DNA of 64,000 bases from an uncultured Psychrobacter sp. (GTDB taxonomy: Bacteria > Pseudomonadota > Gammaproteobacteria > Pseudomonadales > Moraxellaceae): contig CANLDW010000001.1 of NCBI GenBank assembly GCA_947489525.1, forward strand, positions 186,001-250,000. The letters are read 5' to 3'. Below are positions 27,082 through 36,135 of this stretch, piece by piece. A program made the translations under genes and the position numbers. Positions within the stretch are counted from its first letter, which is position 1. Each line of letters starts with the position of its first letter. The notes below the pieces were generated by a model. The model was not told the DNA's origin and ran no database searches. It was given only the letters and a program-made list of their open reading frames with translations.

Positions 27082-27532
27082 ATGTACTTATTTTACTGTT
27101 ACTGAATCATTGTTTGTTAAAAAATAATAAACTTTTATAAGGCTCAGTATAAAAAAACAGTACGAGCTATGCTGTTACTAGCTTGACAACTATTGGTCTT
27201 CATTTATTTAGATTAAGGACACACCCTAACTATAGTTGATTCAATTTAAAACCGATACAGTGCTACTGGAATAAATTTTGCGTAGCCTCTGGAGTGCGAA
27301 GCGCACAGCAAGCAAGGAAAATTTGTACCAGTAGCACGGTATTATTAACGTATCGATTTTATTTGGTATTGACTATATATAGAATAGTTTTTGCAGATCT
27401 ACACAACTTTTCGATGCAGTTTAGATTTGTTTGATGTATATTAATAACTCGTTATATTCAAAGCGCTTAAATATGTAGCGCTTTACACTACAGACCCACT
27501 TCTATTAATTATCACTATTCAAGGACGATAAA
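27082..27532. other. Spacer between fadD paralogs 1 and 2
   Basis: About 450 AT-rich bases. The middle is a complete inverted-repeat element (27230-27382). An AAGGA ribosome-binding site lies at 27521-27525. No ORF is supported. Confidence 0.5.
27230..27382. mobile_element. MITE-like inverted-repeat element, copy 2 (best preserved)
   Basis: About 153 bp. The ends CTATAGTTGATTCAATTTAA... and ...TTGGTATTGACTATATATAG are imperfect inverted repeats of about 30 bp. The inner stem GTGCTACTGG (27260-27269) pairs exactly with CCAGTAGCAC (27328-27337), and GTGCG/CGCAC forms a small central hairpin. Non-coding; no transposase nearby. Confidence 0.75.
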
Positions 27533-29233
27533 ATGATAATGGAAAAACCTTGGCTTGCTCAATACCCTAAAAGTGTGCCAAAGACAATTGATCCTAGTAA
27601 GTACAATAGTATTGTAGAGCTATATGAAGAGTGCTTTGATCGCTTTCGTTTTCATCCCATGACTATCTGTATGGGCGTTACTCATACTTATGATGATGTA
27701 GATAAAGCCTCACTGGCCGTAGCCGCGTGGTTACAAGCGCAAAACTTACCGCTAGGCAGTGTGGTGGCTTTGATGATGCCTAATGTCCCGCAGTATCTAC
27801 CAACGATGATTGGTATCTTGCGCGCAGGCTATGTCTGCACACCGATCAATCCACTTTATACGGGTCGTGAACTACGCCATCAGCTCAATGATTCTGGCGC
27901 AAAGGTTATCTTTATCGTCGATAATTTTGCGCAAGCCCTTGAGCAAGTGGTTGATGAGACACCTATCAAACGTATTGTGCTCTCTAAAATGGGCGATATG
28001 ATGGGTCTAAAAGGCATGCTCGTTAATACGATTATCCGCCGTGTTAAGCGCTTAGTACCTAAGTATAGACTTGATGATCCCAAACACGAGGTCACTAAGC
28101 TACCCGATGTGTTCAAAAAAGGCAAAAACCTGCCCTTTCGTGCGCCTACAATGAATCTAGAACAAAAAGCATTTTTGCAGTACACCGGTGGTACGACAGG
28201 TTTGTCAAAAGGTGCTATCTTATCACAGCGTAATATTGTAGCTGCTGCTATGCAAACTGAAGCTTGGTCACGACCGGTGACTCTAGAAATTGAAGAAGTT
28301 TACATCAATATGGTGATGGCACTGCCGCTGTATCATATCTTTGCCTTTATGCTTAGCCTTTTAGGAATGCGCTCAGGTTACACCTTTATACTCGTCCCTA
28401 ATCCGCGCGACATACCTGGTTTTATTAAAACTTTATCTAAGCAACCTTTTCATGTTTTACCTGCAGTTAACACCTTATTTAAAGGGCTTTTGGATCATCC
28501 AGATTTCTCCAAATTGGATTTTAGTACCTTGCGTCTGTCTCAAGCGGGCGGTATGGCAGCGACTGAACAAACTGCTACGCGTTGGCTTGAGACTACCGAT
28601 TGTCCTATGACTGAAGGCTGGGGTATGACCGAAGGCGTTGCCGCTGGCACTTGTAATCTAGCTACTGATACTGAATTTAATGGAACAATCGGCCTGCCAC
28701 TTCCTAGTATCGATGTCATTATTATTGATGATAACGATCAGCGTGTCGGTTTCAATCAGGCAGGCGAGATGTGTATGAAAGGTCCTAATGTGACACCTGG
28801 GTATTACAATAGAGATAATAGTGACAGCTTCACAGATGATGGCTACTTTCGCACGGGCGACATCGTTAGCATGGATGAGCGAGGCTATATCACTTTACTT
28901 GATCGCAAAAAAGATATGATCCTTGTCTCAGGTTTTAATGTCTATCCCAACGAGATAGAGTCAGTGATGCTCGACTGCGAGGGCATACTTGATTGTGCGG
29001 TTATCGGCATCCCAGATGAGCGTCAAGGTGAAGCAGTGAAGATCTACGTTATACCAGAGGACAACAACGTTACTAAAGACGATATTAGAGACTATGCGTT
29101 AGATCACTTAACAGGCTATAAGTGCCCACGTTATATTGAGTTCGTCAGTGAACTACCTAAAAGTAACGTAGGTAAAGTACTACGTCAAAAACTTCGTGAA
29201 CAACATGCTATTGATAATCCTCAGCCGTTGTAA
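27533..29233 (+). CDS. fadD: Long-chain fatty acyl-CoA ligase, paralog 2
   Basis: Same reaction and length (566 residues) as paralog 1. It retains YTGGTTGLSKGA, GWGMTE, YFRTGDI, LDRKKDMILVSGFNVYP and the C-terminal SNVGKVLRQKLRE lysine, so it should be active. Differences cluster in the N-terminal region (RFHPMTICMG), in the adenine-pocket segment (LETTDCPMTEGWGMTEGVAAGTCN in place of VTGCPMVEG and ECVAAGTAN), and in the C-terminal tail (AIDNPQPL). That suggests a different acyl preference or a divergence under separate control. AAGGA is 7 bases before the ATG. A terminator follows. Confidence 0.92.
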   Translation: MIMEKPWLAQYPKSVPKTIDPSKYNSIVELYEECFDRFRFHPMTICMGVTHTYDDVDKASLAVAAWLQAQNLPLGSVVALMMPNVPQYLPTMIGILRAGYVCTPINPLYTGRELRHQLNDSGAKVIFIVDNFAQALEQVVDETPIKRIVLSKMGDMMGLKGMLVNTIIRRVKRLVPKYRLDDPKHEVTKLPDVFKKGKNLPFRAPTMNLEQKAFLQYTGGTTGLSKGAILSQRNIVAAAMQTEAWSRPVTLEIEEVYINMVMALPLYHIFAFMLSLLGMRSGYTFILVPNPRDIPGFIKTLSKQPFHVLPAVNTLFKGLLDHPDFSKLDFSTLRLSQAGGMAATEQTATRWLETTDCPMTEGWGMTEGVAAGTCNLATDTEFNGTIGLPLPSIDVIIIDDNDQRVGFNQAGEMCMKGPNVTPGYYNRDNSDSFTDDGYFRTGDIVSMDERGYITLLDRKKDMILVSGFNVYPNEIESVMLDCEGILDCAVIGIPDERQGEAVKIYVIPEDNNVTKDDIRDYALDHLTGYKCPRYIEFVSELPKSNVGKVLRQKLREQHAIDNPQPL

Positions 29234-29763
29234 ATACAGCATTTTAGTTAAAGCGCTGTAGTCAAAGTGCTATAGTTAACTTAGTTGAGCTAATATCATC
29301 GCTCCCAAACTTCGTCTACCACGTTGTTTTATGCTGTTTATAAGATCTCGATGAGCCCTTATTTTCTTGAAATAAGGGCTTTTTTACACCGCACATTTAT
29401 ACGCAATGTATCTTTGAACCCCATTAAGGAACCAACCACTATTTAAATTAAATATTGACACTTTTAGACCTTTAATCGATCTACCTTTTATATTTGTAAT
29501 GTCTAGAACTATATTCGTACGCTTCAGTCTTATACGGTCATTGTAAAAAAGCGTTACAACTATGTTACTATTTAATGACAGTCCTGCATTGAGTATGTAG
29601 TGAATCTAAGTATTTAGCTTCAGACTTTATACCTTTACTCATACCAATCGTCTGTAGAAGAGCGCCGCATCTCTTATTTACTTATCGTTATATATTTTGT
29701 GTAATTGATATCAGTGATGCGCCAATCCCACTCTTTACCTCTTATATTTCAAGGATGATAAAC
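29234..29763. other. Spacer between fadD paralogs 2 and 3
   Basis: About 530 AT-rich bases. It begins with a strong terminator (29354-29385). Upstream of paralog 3 is ATTGAGTATGTAGTGAATC, similar to a segment before paralog 1. No element copy and no ORF are present here. Confidence 0.5.
29354..29385. terminator. Terminator after fadD paralog 2
   Basis: An inverted repeat of 11 bp (AGCCCTTATTT / AAATAAGGGCT) with a short loop, followed by a run of six T. It lies about 120 bases after the stop codon. Confidence 0.88.
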
Positions 29764-31464
29764 ATGACCGTGAACAAGCCTTGGCTTGCCCAATATCCAG
29801 CAAGCGTCCCTAAATCTGTCAATCCCGATACTTATAGTAATATTATTGAGCTTTACGAAGAGTGTTTTGATCGCTTTCGTATGCACCCTATGAGCATCTG
29901 TATGGGGGTGACGCATACCTATGATGACGTAGATAATGCTTCACTTGCTGTAGCAGCTTGGCTGCAAGCACAGAATCTACCCCAAGGTAGTGTAGTTGCT
30001 CTCATGATGCCAAACGTTCCTCAATACCTACCTATTATGATAGGTATATTACGGGCAGGTTACGTCTGTACTCCAGTCAATCCTCTATATACGGGGCGTG
30101 AGCTACGTCATCAACTCAACGATTCAGGCGCGCAGGCTATTTTTATTGTAGATAATTTCGCCCAAGCGCTTGAGCAGGTAGTCGATGAGACACATATCAA
30201 ACATATCGTCTTATCTAAGATGGGCGACATGATGGGTCTCAAAGGCATGCTTGTGAACACAATCATTCGCCGGGTCAAACGTCTAGTACCCAAATACAAA
30301 CTAAATGACCCTAAACATGCAGTCACCAAGTTTCCTGATGTACTTAAACAAGGCAAAAATTTACCGCTACAAAAAGTCAATATGCGCTTGGAACAAAAGG
30401 CATTTTTGCAGTATACCGGTGGCACCACAGGTCTATCTAAAGGCGCGATTTTATCGCAGCGCAACGTTGTTGCAGCAGCGCTTCAATCAGAAGCATGGAC
30501 GCGCCCCATTACCTCAGAGTTTAGAGACGTTTATATCAATATGGTTATGGCATTACCGCTGTATCATATCTTTGCCTTTATGCTGAGCCTGATCGGTATG
30601 CGCTCAGGCTACACTTTTATCCTCGTACCAAATCCGCGCGATATGCCAGGATTTGTCAAAACCTTATCCAAACAGCCCTTTCATATTTTACCAGGTGTTA
30701 ACACCTTGTATAACGGCTTGCTTGCACAGCCAAATTTTAAAGATCTAGATTTTAGCTCGCTACGTATCTCGCTTGCTGGTGGTATGGCAGCGACTGAACA
30801 GACAGCGAATGAGTGGCTACGAGTCACAGGCTGCGCGATGATTGAAGGCTGGGGTATGACAGAGAGCGTCGCAGTCGGGATCTCTAATGTGATCACTGAT
30901 CGTCAATTCAACGGTACTATCGGTGTGCCAGGCGTTAGCATGGACATTATTGTTATTGACGAGGACGGCAGGCCTGTAGAGGCTGGTCAAGCAGGCGAGA
31001 TGTGTATCAAAGGCCCCAATGTCACCTCAGGGTACTACAACAAAGACAGTACAGATGACTTCACTCAAGATGGGTACTTTCGTACAGGCGATATCGTCAG
31101 TATGGATGATAAGGGCTACTTTACCCTACTCGATCGCAAAAAAGATATGATCTTAGTCTCTGGGTTCAATGTCTTTCCTAACGAGATTGAATCAGTGATG
31201 CTTGACTGCGAAGGCATCCTTGACTGCGCCGTTATCGGTGTACCAGATGAACGTCAAGGCGAGGCGGTAAAGATGTATGTTATTCCTACAGACAACAACG
31301 TTACTAAAACTGCTGTAAAAGAGTTTGCTTTAGATAATCTCACCGGCTATAAGTGTCCGCGTCACATTGAGTTTGTCAGCGAGCTACCTAAGAGCAACGT
31401 CGGTAAAGTGCTGCGTCAAAAATTACGTGAACAGCATTTAAGAGACCATCCACAACCTATGTAG
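29764..31464 (+). CDS. fadD: Long-chain fatty acyl-CoA ligase, paralog 3
   Basis: A third FadD-type ligase (566 residues from the ATG at 29764). The earlier ATG at 29755 lies inside the AAGGATG ribosome-binding site and is rejected. All AMP-binding motifs are intact: YTGGTTGLSKGA, GWGMTE, YFRTGDI, GFNVFP, SNVGKVLRQKLRE. It shares the C-terminal ending RDHPQP with paralog 1, to which it seems closest; paralog 2 differs there. Distinctive residues around SLAGGMAATEQTANEWLRV and ESVAVGISN line the acyl/adenine pocket, which suggests a different substrate range. It is followed by a strong bidirectional terminator. Confidence 0.92.
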   Translation: MTVNKPWLAQYPASVPKSVNPDTYSNIIELYEECFDRFRMHPMSICMGVTHTYDDVDNASLAVAAWLQAQNLPQGSVVALMMPNVPQYLPIMIGILRAGYVCTPVNPLYTGRELRHQLNDSGAQAIFIVDNFAQALEQVVDETHIKHIVLSKMGDMMGLKGMLVNTIIRRVKRLVPKYKLNDPKHAVTKFPDVLKQGKNLPLQKVNMRLEQKAFLQYTGGTTGLSKGAILSQRNVVAAALQSEAWTRPITSEFRDVYINMVMALPLYHIFAFMLSLIGMRSGYTFILVPNPRDMPGFVKTLSKQPFHILPGVNTLYNGLLAQPNFKDLDFSSLRISLAGGMAATEQTANEWLRVTGCAMIEGWGMTESVAVGISNVITDRQFNGTIGVPGVSMDIIVIDEDGRPVEAGQAGEMCIKGPNVTSGYYNKDSTDDFTQDGYFRTGDIVSMDDKGYFTLLDRKKDMILVSGFNVFPNEIESVMLDCEGILDCAVIGVPDERQGEAVKMYVIPTDNNVTKTAVKEFALDNLTGYKCPRHIEFVSELPKSNVGKVLRQKLREQHLRDHPQPM

Positions 31465-31515
31465 CACCTAGAGTTTGTGCTCAACATAACGCATGAGTAA
31501 ATAAGTTTGAATTGT

Positions 31516-31550
31516 AAAGAGTCCTCTATATTGAATATAGAGGACTCTTT
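31516..31550. terminator. Bidirectional terminator after fadD paralog 3
   Basis: A perfect 16-bp inverted repeat (AAAGAGTCCTCTATAT / ATATAGAGGACTCTTT) with a 3-nt loop between convergent genes. Confidence 0.9.
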
Positions 31551-31644
31551 AATTTGGACTATAAATAGCAAAAAACAATTATAAGAGCAAGCAAACTGTT
31601 TTAAATAAGTACTAAATATAACCAGTTACAGTCACTCGGCTTGT

Positions 31645-32514
31645 CTAACTTATTTTACTAACGACTTGTAGCGGTAGGTGTTTCATCGCTTGACCAACAA
31701 TTGACCATGGCAAGCTAGGAACACATGCTTCTTCGACTCTTGACTCGATGGCGGCTACGATAGCCTGACTACCTGTTTTGGCATCAACCTCAAAAGGTAG
31801 AGGTTTAGCCCCTTCGTTGATCTCAGTGCGAATGTAACCGGGGTAGATAGTCGTCACATCTATGGGCAGTTTACTCACTAACATATCTGCGCGAATGCCT
31901 TCAGCTAAGTGGGCTACTGCCGCTTTACTAGCGCTATAGGTCGTTATGTAGCCAGGTAGTCCGCGCATTGCTGACATGCTGGAGATGACGACTAGATGGC
32001 CTTGATTTTGTGCCCGAAAGATAGCTACTGCCGCTTCGCACTGCGCCAGTGCTGATACAAAGTTGATCTCAGCGGTACGCCGATTAATCTCAAAGCTACC
32101 TTTGCCTATGCGGCGACTCTCACCAACACCTGCATTAATGATGGCCCGATCAATATGACCAAAGTCAGTTTTAAAGGCATTGAATACATCGAACACAGCA
32201 TCGTAGTCGGTCACATCTAGGGTGCGATACTCTATACGAATATCAGGGTAGCGACCTAAAAGCTCTTGTTTTAAATCTTCTAAGCGCTCACGCCTACGCG
32301 CGCAAATAGCCAAATTATAACCCAACTTGGCGAACACTCTTGCCATGCCAGCGCCAAGTCCAGAGCTTGCTCCTGTGATCAGTATGGTCTTGCCAACACC
32401 GACTTGTTTTTGGTTTAAACTCTGTAAGTAACGCGCAGGTTGAACCGCACTGATCGCGTGTTCCCCGCCCTGTTTAGCAGTTTTTTTGAGTAAATCTAAT
32501 AGTTTGTTTTGCAT
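31645..32514 (-). CDS. Short-chain dehydrogenase/reductase
   Basis: A classical SDR of 289 residues. The cofactor loop is TGASSGLG (47-54) and NAGVGES lies further on. The catalytic set is Ser in ISSMSAMRG and YxxxK in YSASKAA. An arginine pair in CARRRERL after the second strand favours NADPH. The first 38 residues are an extra helical tail that may attach it to a membrane or partner. AAAGGA precedes the ATG. It ends a same-strand run of lipid-related genes (acyl-CoA dehydrogenase, kinase, phosphatase). The substrate is probably a fatty aldehyde or 3-keto/hydroxyacyl compound, which is inferred from context only. Confidence 0.85.
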   Translation of the reverse strand: MQNKLLDLLKKTAKQGGEHAISAVQPARYLQSLNQKQVGVGKTILITGASSGLGAGMARVFAKLGYNLAICARRRERLEDLKQELLGRYPDIRIEYRTLDVTDYDAVFDVFNAFKTDFGHIDRAIINAGVGESRRIGKGSFEINRRTAEINFVSALAQCEAAVAIFRAQNQGHLVVISSMSAMRGLPGYITTYSASKAAVAHLAEGIRADMLVSKLPIDVTTIYPGYIRTEINEGAKPLPFEVDAKTGSQAIVAAIESRVEEACVPSLPWSIVGQAMKHLPLQVVSKIS

Positions 32515-32626
32515 AACAGTCCTTTGTAAAGCACTATGAAAATAATAAAATAAAGCGAAGCATTATAGTGATAGGTAGTATAATTTATAACAGTTTTAAT
32601 TCGAACTGACTTTAGTTAAGTGATAC

Positions 32627-33391
32627 CTACTGCCACGTTACAAAGCGCTCGCCCTCAGCATATAAATGACTATATTCATTAAGCGCCAATAAGCGTGATG
32701 AGGATTCATGCAATGTAACCGACGTCACCCCCGTATTGATAAGTCCTCTATTAATAGTATAAGCAGTCTGGCTACCCTGCCCTAAAAGATGTGCCGCTAT
32801 CGCTGCTATCACACCACCTGACGTAAAAACCAACACCGTACTATTATGATCTAAATGCTCAGCCTGCGCGACGACCGTCTTAACATGTGCAAGAGCACGC
32901 TGAGCACGTTCGCTGAACTTAGGCCAACTTTCAATATAGTCCTCATCATGATGCCCACCATGCCATCGCTGCATGGCTTGATCGAACAGCTCTGATAAAC
33001 GTGCTTTTGGCATCTCTGCTTTAGCAACCTCTGCTGATATGGCGGCTTGGCTTGTAAAAGCAGGGTTTGATTTCATAAACACGTCTTGATGATTAAATTC
33101 ATCAAACTCGCTCACAATATGATTGTTATTGTGACTGTCATTTTGCGCGCTATCATAAATTCTAGCGCTATCAGCAGTAGATATAGACGACTGATACGCC
33201 TGCCAAAAATGACGCGCGGAGTCTTGTTGGCGTACTAAACGCCCACTAAATACGGCATCGATACGACGCTGGGTGTTTGCGTAATGTCGACCGAGCATTT
33301 TCGCTTGCTTGACACCTAAATCTGAGAGCTTATCATAATTATTCTGCCCAAAAGAGGCTTGTCCATGACGCGCCAAAAGAATAGTAATCAT
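32627..33391 (-). CDS. Histidine phosphatase family protein
   Basis: A phosphoglycerate-mutase-like phosphatase of 254 residues. The catalytic RHG is in LARHGQASFGQ (residues 8-10), and the later acid/base region is in VLVFTSGGVIAAIAAHLLG, where the second conserved histidine is replaced by Ser/Gly positions of TSGG. A segment from about residue 75 to 115 is polar and low-complexity. It is therefore a phosphatase of the wider superfamily and not a glycolytic mutase. It lies between an APH-type kinase and an SDR on one strand, with spacers of 47 and 112 bases. The substrate is unknown. Confidence 0.8.
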   Translation of the reverse strand: MITILLARHGQASFGQNNYDKLSDLGVKQAKMLGRHYANTQRRIDAVFSGRLVRQQDSARHFWQAYQSSISTADSARIYDSAQNDSHNNNHIVSEFDEFNHQDVFMKSNPAFTSQAAISAEVAKAEMPKARLSELFDQAMQRWHGGHHDEDYIESWPKFSERAQRALAHVKTVVAQAEHLDHNSTVLVFTSGGVIAAIAAHLLGQGSQTAYTINRGLINTGVTSVTLHESSSRLLALNEYSHLYAEGERFVTWQ

Positions 33392-33438
33392 AACCTTGTT
33401 ACCTATTTAGTATATTTTGAAAGTAAAAAGGCTAACTA

Positions 33439-34680
33439 TTACTGAGTAAAGTCAGACTTTTGCTCAGAGGTGGTTTGCTCAAAGTAACTCTTTGGTATAA
33501 TGCTTTTTACGAGCTGCTGTATAGGATTAGGCAACTGCTCAATTGCAGCTGCATCTAAGCCATTGTCTTGCAAATGCGGCTGCAAATGTTCCGTAAACAA
33601 GGCTTCACCTTCGTACTGAGCAATCAGTTTTAGGCATTTTGCATGTAATACGTGGTTAATGAGCCAGAAGTTTTTGAAGGCAGGATTGGTAGTTTGTTTA
33701 TGATAATAACGGTAGTATATCTGCTGAATAATACCCGCCAGACGAAACAAACCAAAAACTTCATAAAAAGTCCAGTTATCTACCGTGAGTCCTGATTTAT
33801 CTACATAGTAGGCAACCACTTCATCACGGGTCATCATACCCTCAAGATGAGTGGGCTGGCGACGCGACTGCTGCATAACTATATTATCATCCGCCTCAAT
33901 CCAATAGGCTAGCGCACTACCCAAGTCCATGAGCGGATCGCCAAGGGTTGCCATCTCCCAATCAAGAACGCCAATGACCTTAGTGGGATCATTAACGTCT
34001 AAAATAACATTATCAAAGCGCCAGTCGTTGTGGATGACGCAGGTTTTGCTATCAGCTGGCGTGTGCTTAGCGAGCCACTTACGAACAATAGCGTAGCTTG
34101 GTACATTAGGCGTTTTGGCTTTAACGTAGCGCTCACTCCAACCACTGACTTGACGCTCGCAGTATCCCTCACCGCGTCCTAGATCGAGCAAATTGGGGTG
34201 CTGAGTATAGTCTACCTGATGCAGCTCTACCAAAGCATCAATCACATTAGTACACAGCTGACGCGTCTGTTCTGGGTCTAGATCGATCTCTTTTGGTAGG
34301 TTTGCGCGTGGGATGATACCCTCCATACGTTCCATGACATAAAAGTCAGCACCGATGACCGACTCATCTGTACATAAGGCGATCATCTTAGGGACGTAGG
34401 GATAAGCCTCTTTTAGCGCCTCTTGTACTTTGTACTCACGTACCATGTCATGAGCAGATTTGGCTTTTGTACCCTTTGGCGGGCGGCGTAAAATAAGATC
34501 TTGATTATCGTATTGCAAGCGGTACGTCCAGTTCGATGCGCCCCCTGAGAACTGTGTAATAACAGGCTCGCCTTCAAGTAAAACCCCTTGTTCACGTAAC
34601 CAAGCGCTTACTGCTTCTACGTCTAGCTCTTCACCCTCACGAACAGCGCCGCCTTTATCTAATACGCTATCAGTCGACAT
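33439..34680 (-). CDS. Phosphotransferase, APH family (ACAD10/11-like)
   Basis: An aminoglycoside-phosphotransferase-fold kinase of 413 residues. Motifs are QFSGGASNWTYRLQ (nucleotide loop), ILRRPPKG, VIHNDWRFDNVILD (catalytic loop with Asp and Asn) and GVLDWEMATLGDPLMDL (metal-binding Asp). This pattern belongs to the subgroup that is found next to, or fused with, acyl-CoA dehydrogenases, where it phosphorylates hydroxy-acyl-CoA. The acyl-CoA dehydrogenase gene is directly upstream. A role in breakdown of 4-hydroxy fatty acids is a fair inference. GGGAG precedes the ATG. Spacer to the next gene is 47 bases. Confidence 0.87.
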   Translation of the reverse strand: MSTDSVLDKGGAVREGEELDVEAVSAWLREQGVLLEGEPVITQFSGGASNWTYRLQYDNQDLILRRPPKGTKAKSAHDMVREYKVQEALKEAYPYVPKMIALCTDESVIGADFYVMERMEGIIPRANLPKEIDLDPEQTRQLCTNVIDALVELHQVDYTQHPNLLDLGRGEGYCERQVSGWSERYVKAKTPNVPSYAIVRKWLAKHTPADSKTCVIHNDWRFDNVILDVNDPTKVIGVLDWEMATLGDPLMDLGSALAYWIEADDNIVMQQSRRQPTHLEGMMTRDEVVAYYVDKSGLTVDNWTFYEVFGLFRLAGIIQQIYYRYYHKQTTNPAFKNFWLINHVLHAKCLKLIAQYEGEALFTEHLQPHLQDNGLDAAAIEQLPNPIQQLVKSIIPKSYFEQTTSEQKSDFTQ

Positions 34681-34718
34681 GTGCTACTCCCTATCTTTGT
34701 ATTATTAGTTAGCTCTTA

Positions 34719-34757
34719 GTATTTATAAAAGGTATTTATAAAAGGTATCTATAAAAA
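34719..34757. repeat. Three tandem 13-bp repeats
   Basis: The unit GTATTTATAAAAG occurs three times head to tail (third copy GTATCTATAAAAA), 39-77 bases upstream of the kinase start. It contains TATAAA and may supply overlapping -10-like sequences. Confidence 0.6.
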
Positions 34758-34792
34758 CTTAATATTACTCATACGTGCTTTAAATAGTTATT

Positions 34793-34824
34793 AAAAATTC
34801 ACTATTACCTAAATAATAGTGAAT
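34793..34824 (-). terminator. Terminator after the acyl-CoA dehydrogenase
   Basis: An 11-bp inverted repeat (ATTCACTATTA / TAATAGTGAAT, 6-nt loop) that on the minus strand is followed by TTTTTAA. It lies 37 bases past the stop codon at 34861 and separates the dehydrogenase from the kinase transcript, at least in part. Confidence 0.75.
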
Positions 34825-34860
34825 CAGTGATAACTATAATATTACCGATTATTAGGATTT

Positions 34861-36135
34861 CTAGTCTGATTTTGCAGGACGACGAAAGCCTTGACGTTTG
34901 AGCTCAAGCTTCGCAATCATCGTTTTATGCACCTCATCAGGACCATCCGCCAAACGTAGAGCGCGCGCCTGAGCATAAAAGGCCGGTAGCATTGTGTCTT
35001 GGCAGACCCCCATACCACCGTGGATCTGTATCGCCATATCCACCACTTCTTGTAATACTGTCGGCGCGACTACTTTGATTGCTGATATCTCAGTGAGCGC
35101 CGCTTTTGTACCTTGAGCGTCCATTTTTTGCGCCGCGTACAATGTAAGCAGGCGAGCTTGATCGATCTTGATACGGGCTTCAGAGATGCGCTCCATATTT
35201 CCGCCAAGTTGTAGTAAAGGCTTACCAAAGGCTTTGCGCTGCATGCCACGTTTCACGGCCAGCTCAAGTGATTTTTCAGCGGCGCCAATACAGCGCATGC
35301 AGTGATGAATACGTCCTGGCCCTAAGCGACCCTGCGCAATCTCAAAGCCCATACCAGGACCCCCGATAAAGCTATCGACTGGTACGCGCACGTTGTCAAA
35401 GCTGACTTCACCATGTCCATGCGGCGCGTCATAATCGCCAAATACTTTGAGCATACGCTCAATCTTAACGCCTTGAGCATCAGCAGGCACGAGTACCATA
35501 GAGTGCTGCTGGTGACGATCTTTGTTCTCATCAGGTGTATAAGCCATAACGATGAGTAAGTTCACTGCTGGATCACCCAGACCAGATGACCACCATTTAC
35601 TACCATTAATGACGATCTCATCACCTTCAACTACTGCTGTCGCTTGCATGTTGGTCGCATCGCTTGAGGCAACATCAGGCTCCGTCATACAAAATACTGA
35701 GCGCGTGTCCCCATTCAGTAGCGGCATGAGCCATCTGTCTTGCTGCTCGGCACTACCGTAACGCCATAATAGTTCCATATTGCCACTATCAGGAGCATTA
35801 CAATTAAAGATATGCGGCGCTAAAATACTGCGTCCAGTCAGCTCTGCAATCGGTGCATAATCAGTGACGGATAGGCCAGCGCCAAGCTCATCATCAGGCA
35901 AAAATAAATTCCAAAGACCAACATCGCGCGCCTTTTGACGTAGGGTCTCATAAGCTTCTGGCCACTGCCAGTTTTGCCAGTTGCCATCAGGATTGAGTTT
36001 ATGACATTCGTGCCAAAATTCATCTTCGATAGGCTCTATATGCGTGGCAATAAAATCTTTGACCTTATTATGCATGTTTTGACCGTGTTCAGTTGCACTA
36101 AACATAAGCGTGTTTGCAGACGTCTGAGTAGACAT
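34861..36135 (-). CDS. Acyl-CoA dehydrogenase
   Basis: An FAD-dependent dehydrogenase of 424 residues that introduces the first double bond into an acyl-CoA. Motifs are FCMTEPDVASSDATN (substrate/FAD contact), GSKWWSSGLGDP, AFGKPLLQLGG and the C-terminal GPDEVHKTMIAKLELK. QIHGGMGVCQD is the usual FAD-adenine region. The overall pattern is that of the ACAD10/11-like branch, which fits the APH kinase gene that follows. The N-terminal helical domain is longer than in medium-chain enzymes. AAGGA is about 13 bases before the ATG. The terminator at 34793 follows. Confidence 0.9.
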   Translation of the reverse strand: MSTQTSANTLMFSATEHGQNMHNKVKDFIATHIEPIEDEFWHECHKLNPDGNWQNWQWPEAYETLRQKARDVGLWNLFLPDDELGAGLSVTDYAPIAELTGRSILAPHIFNCNAPDSGNMELLWRYGSAEQQDRWLMPLLNGDTRSVFCMTEPDVASSDATNMQATAVVEGDEIVINGSKWWSSGLGDPAVNLLIVMAYTPDENKDRHQQHSMVLVPADAQGVKIERMLKVFGDYDAPHGHGEVSFDNVRVPVDSFIGGPGMGFEIAQGRLGPGRIHHCMRCIGAAEKSLELAVKRGMQRKAFGKPLLQLGGNMERISEARIKIDQARLLTLYAAQKMDAQGTKAALTEISAIKVVAPTVLQEVVDMAIQIHGGMGVCQDTMLPAFYAQARALRLADGPDEVHKTMIAKLELKRQGFRRPAKSD

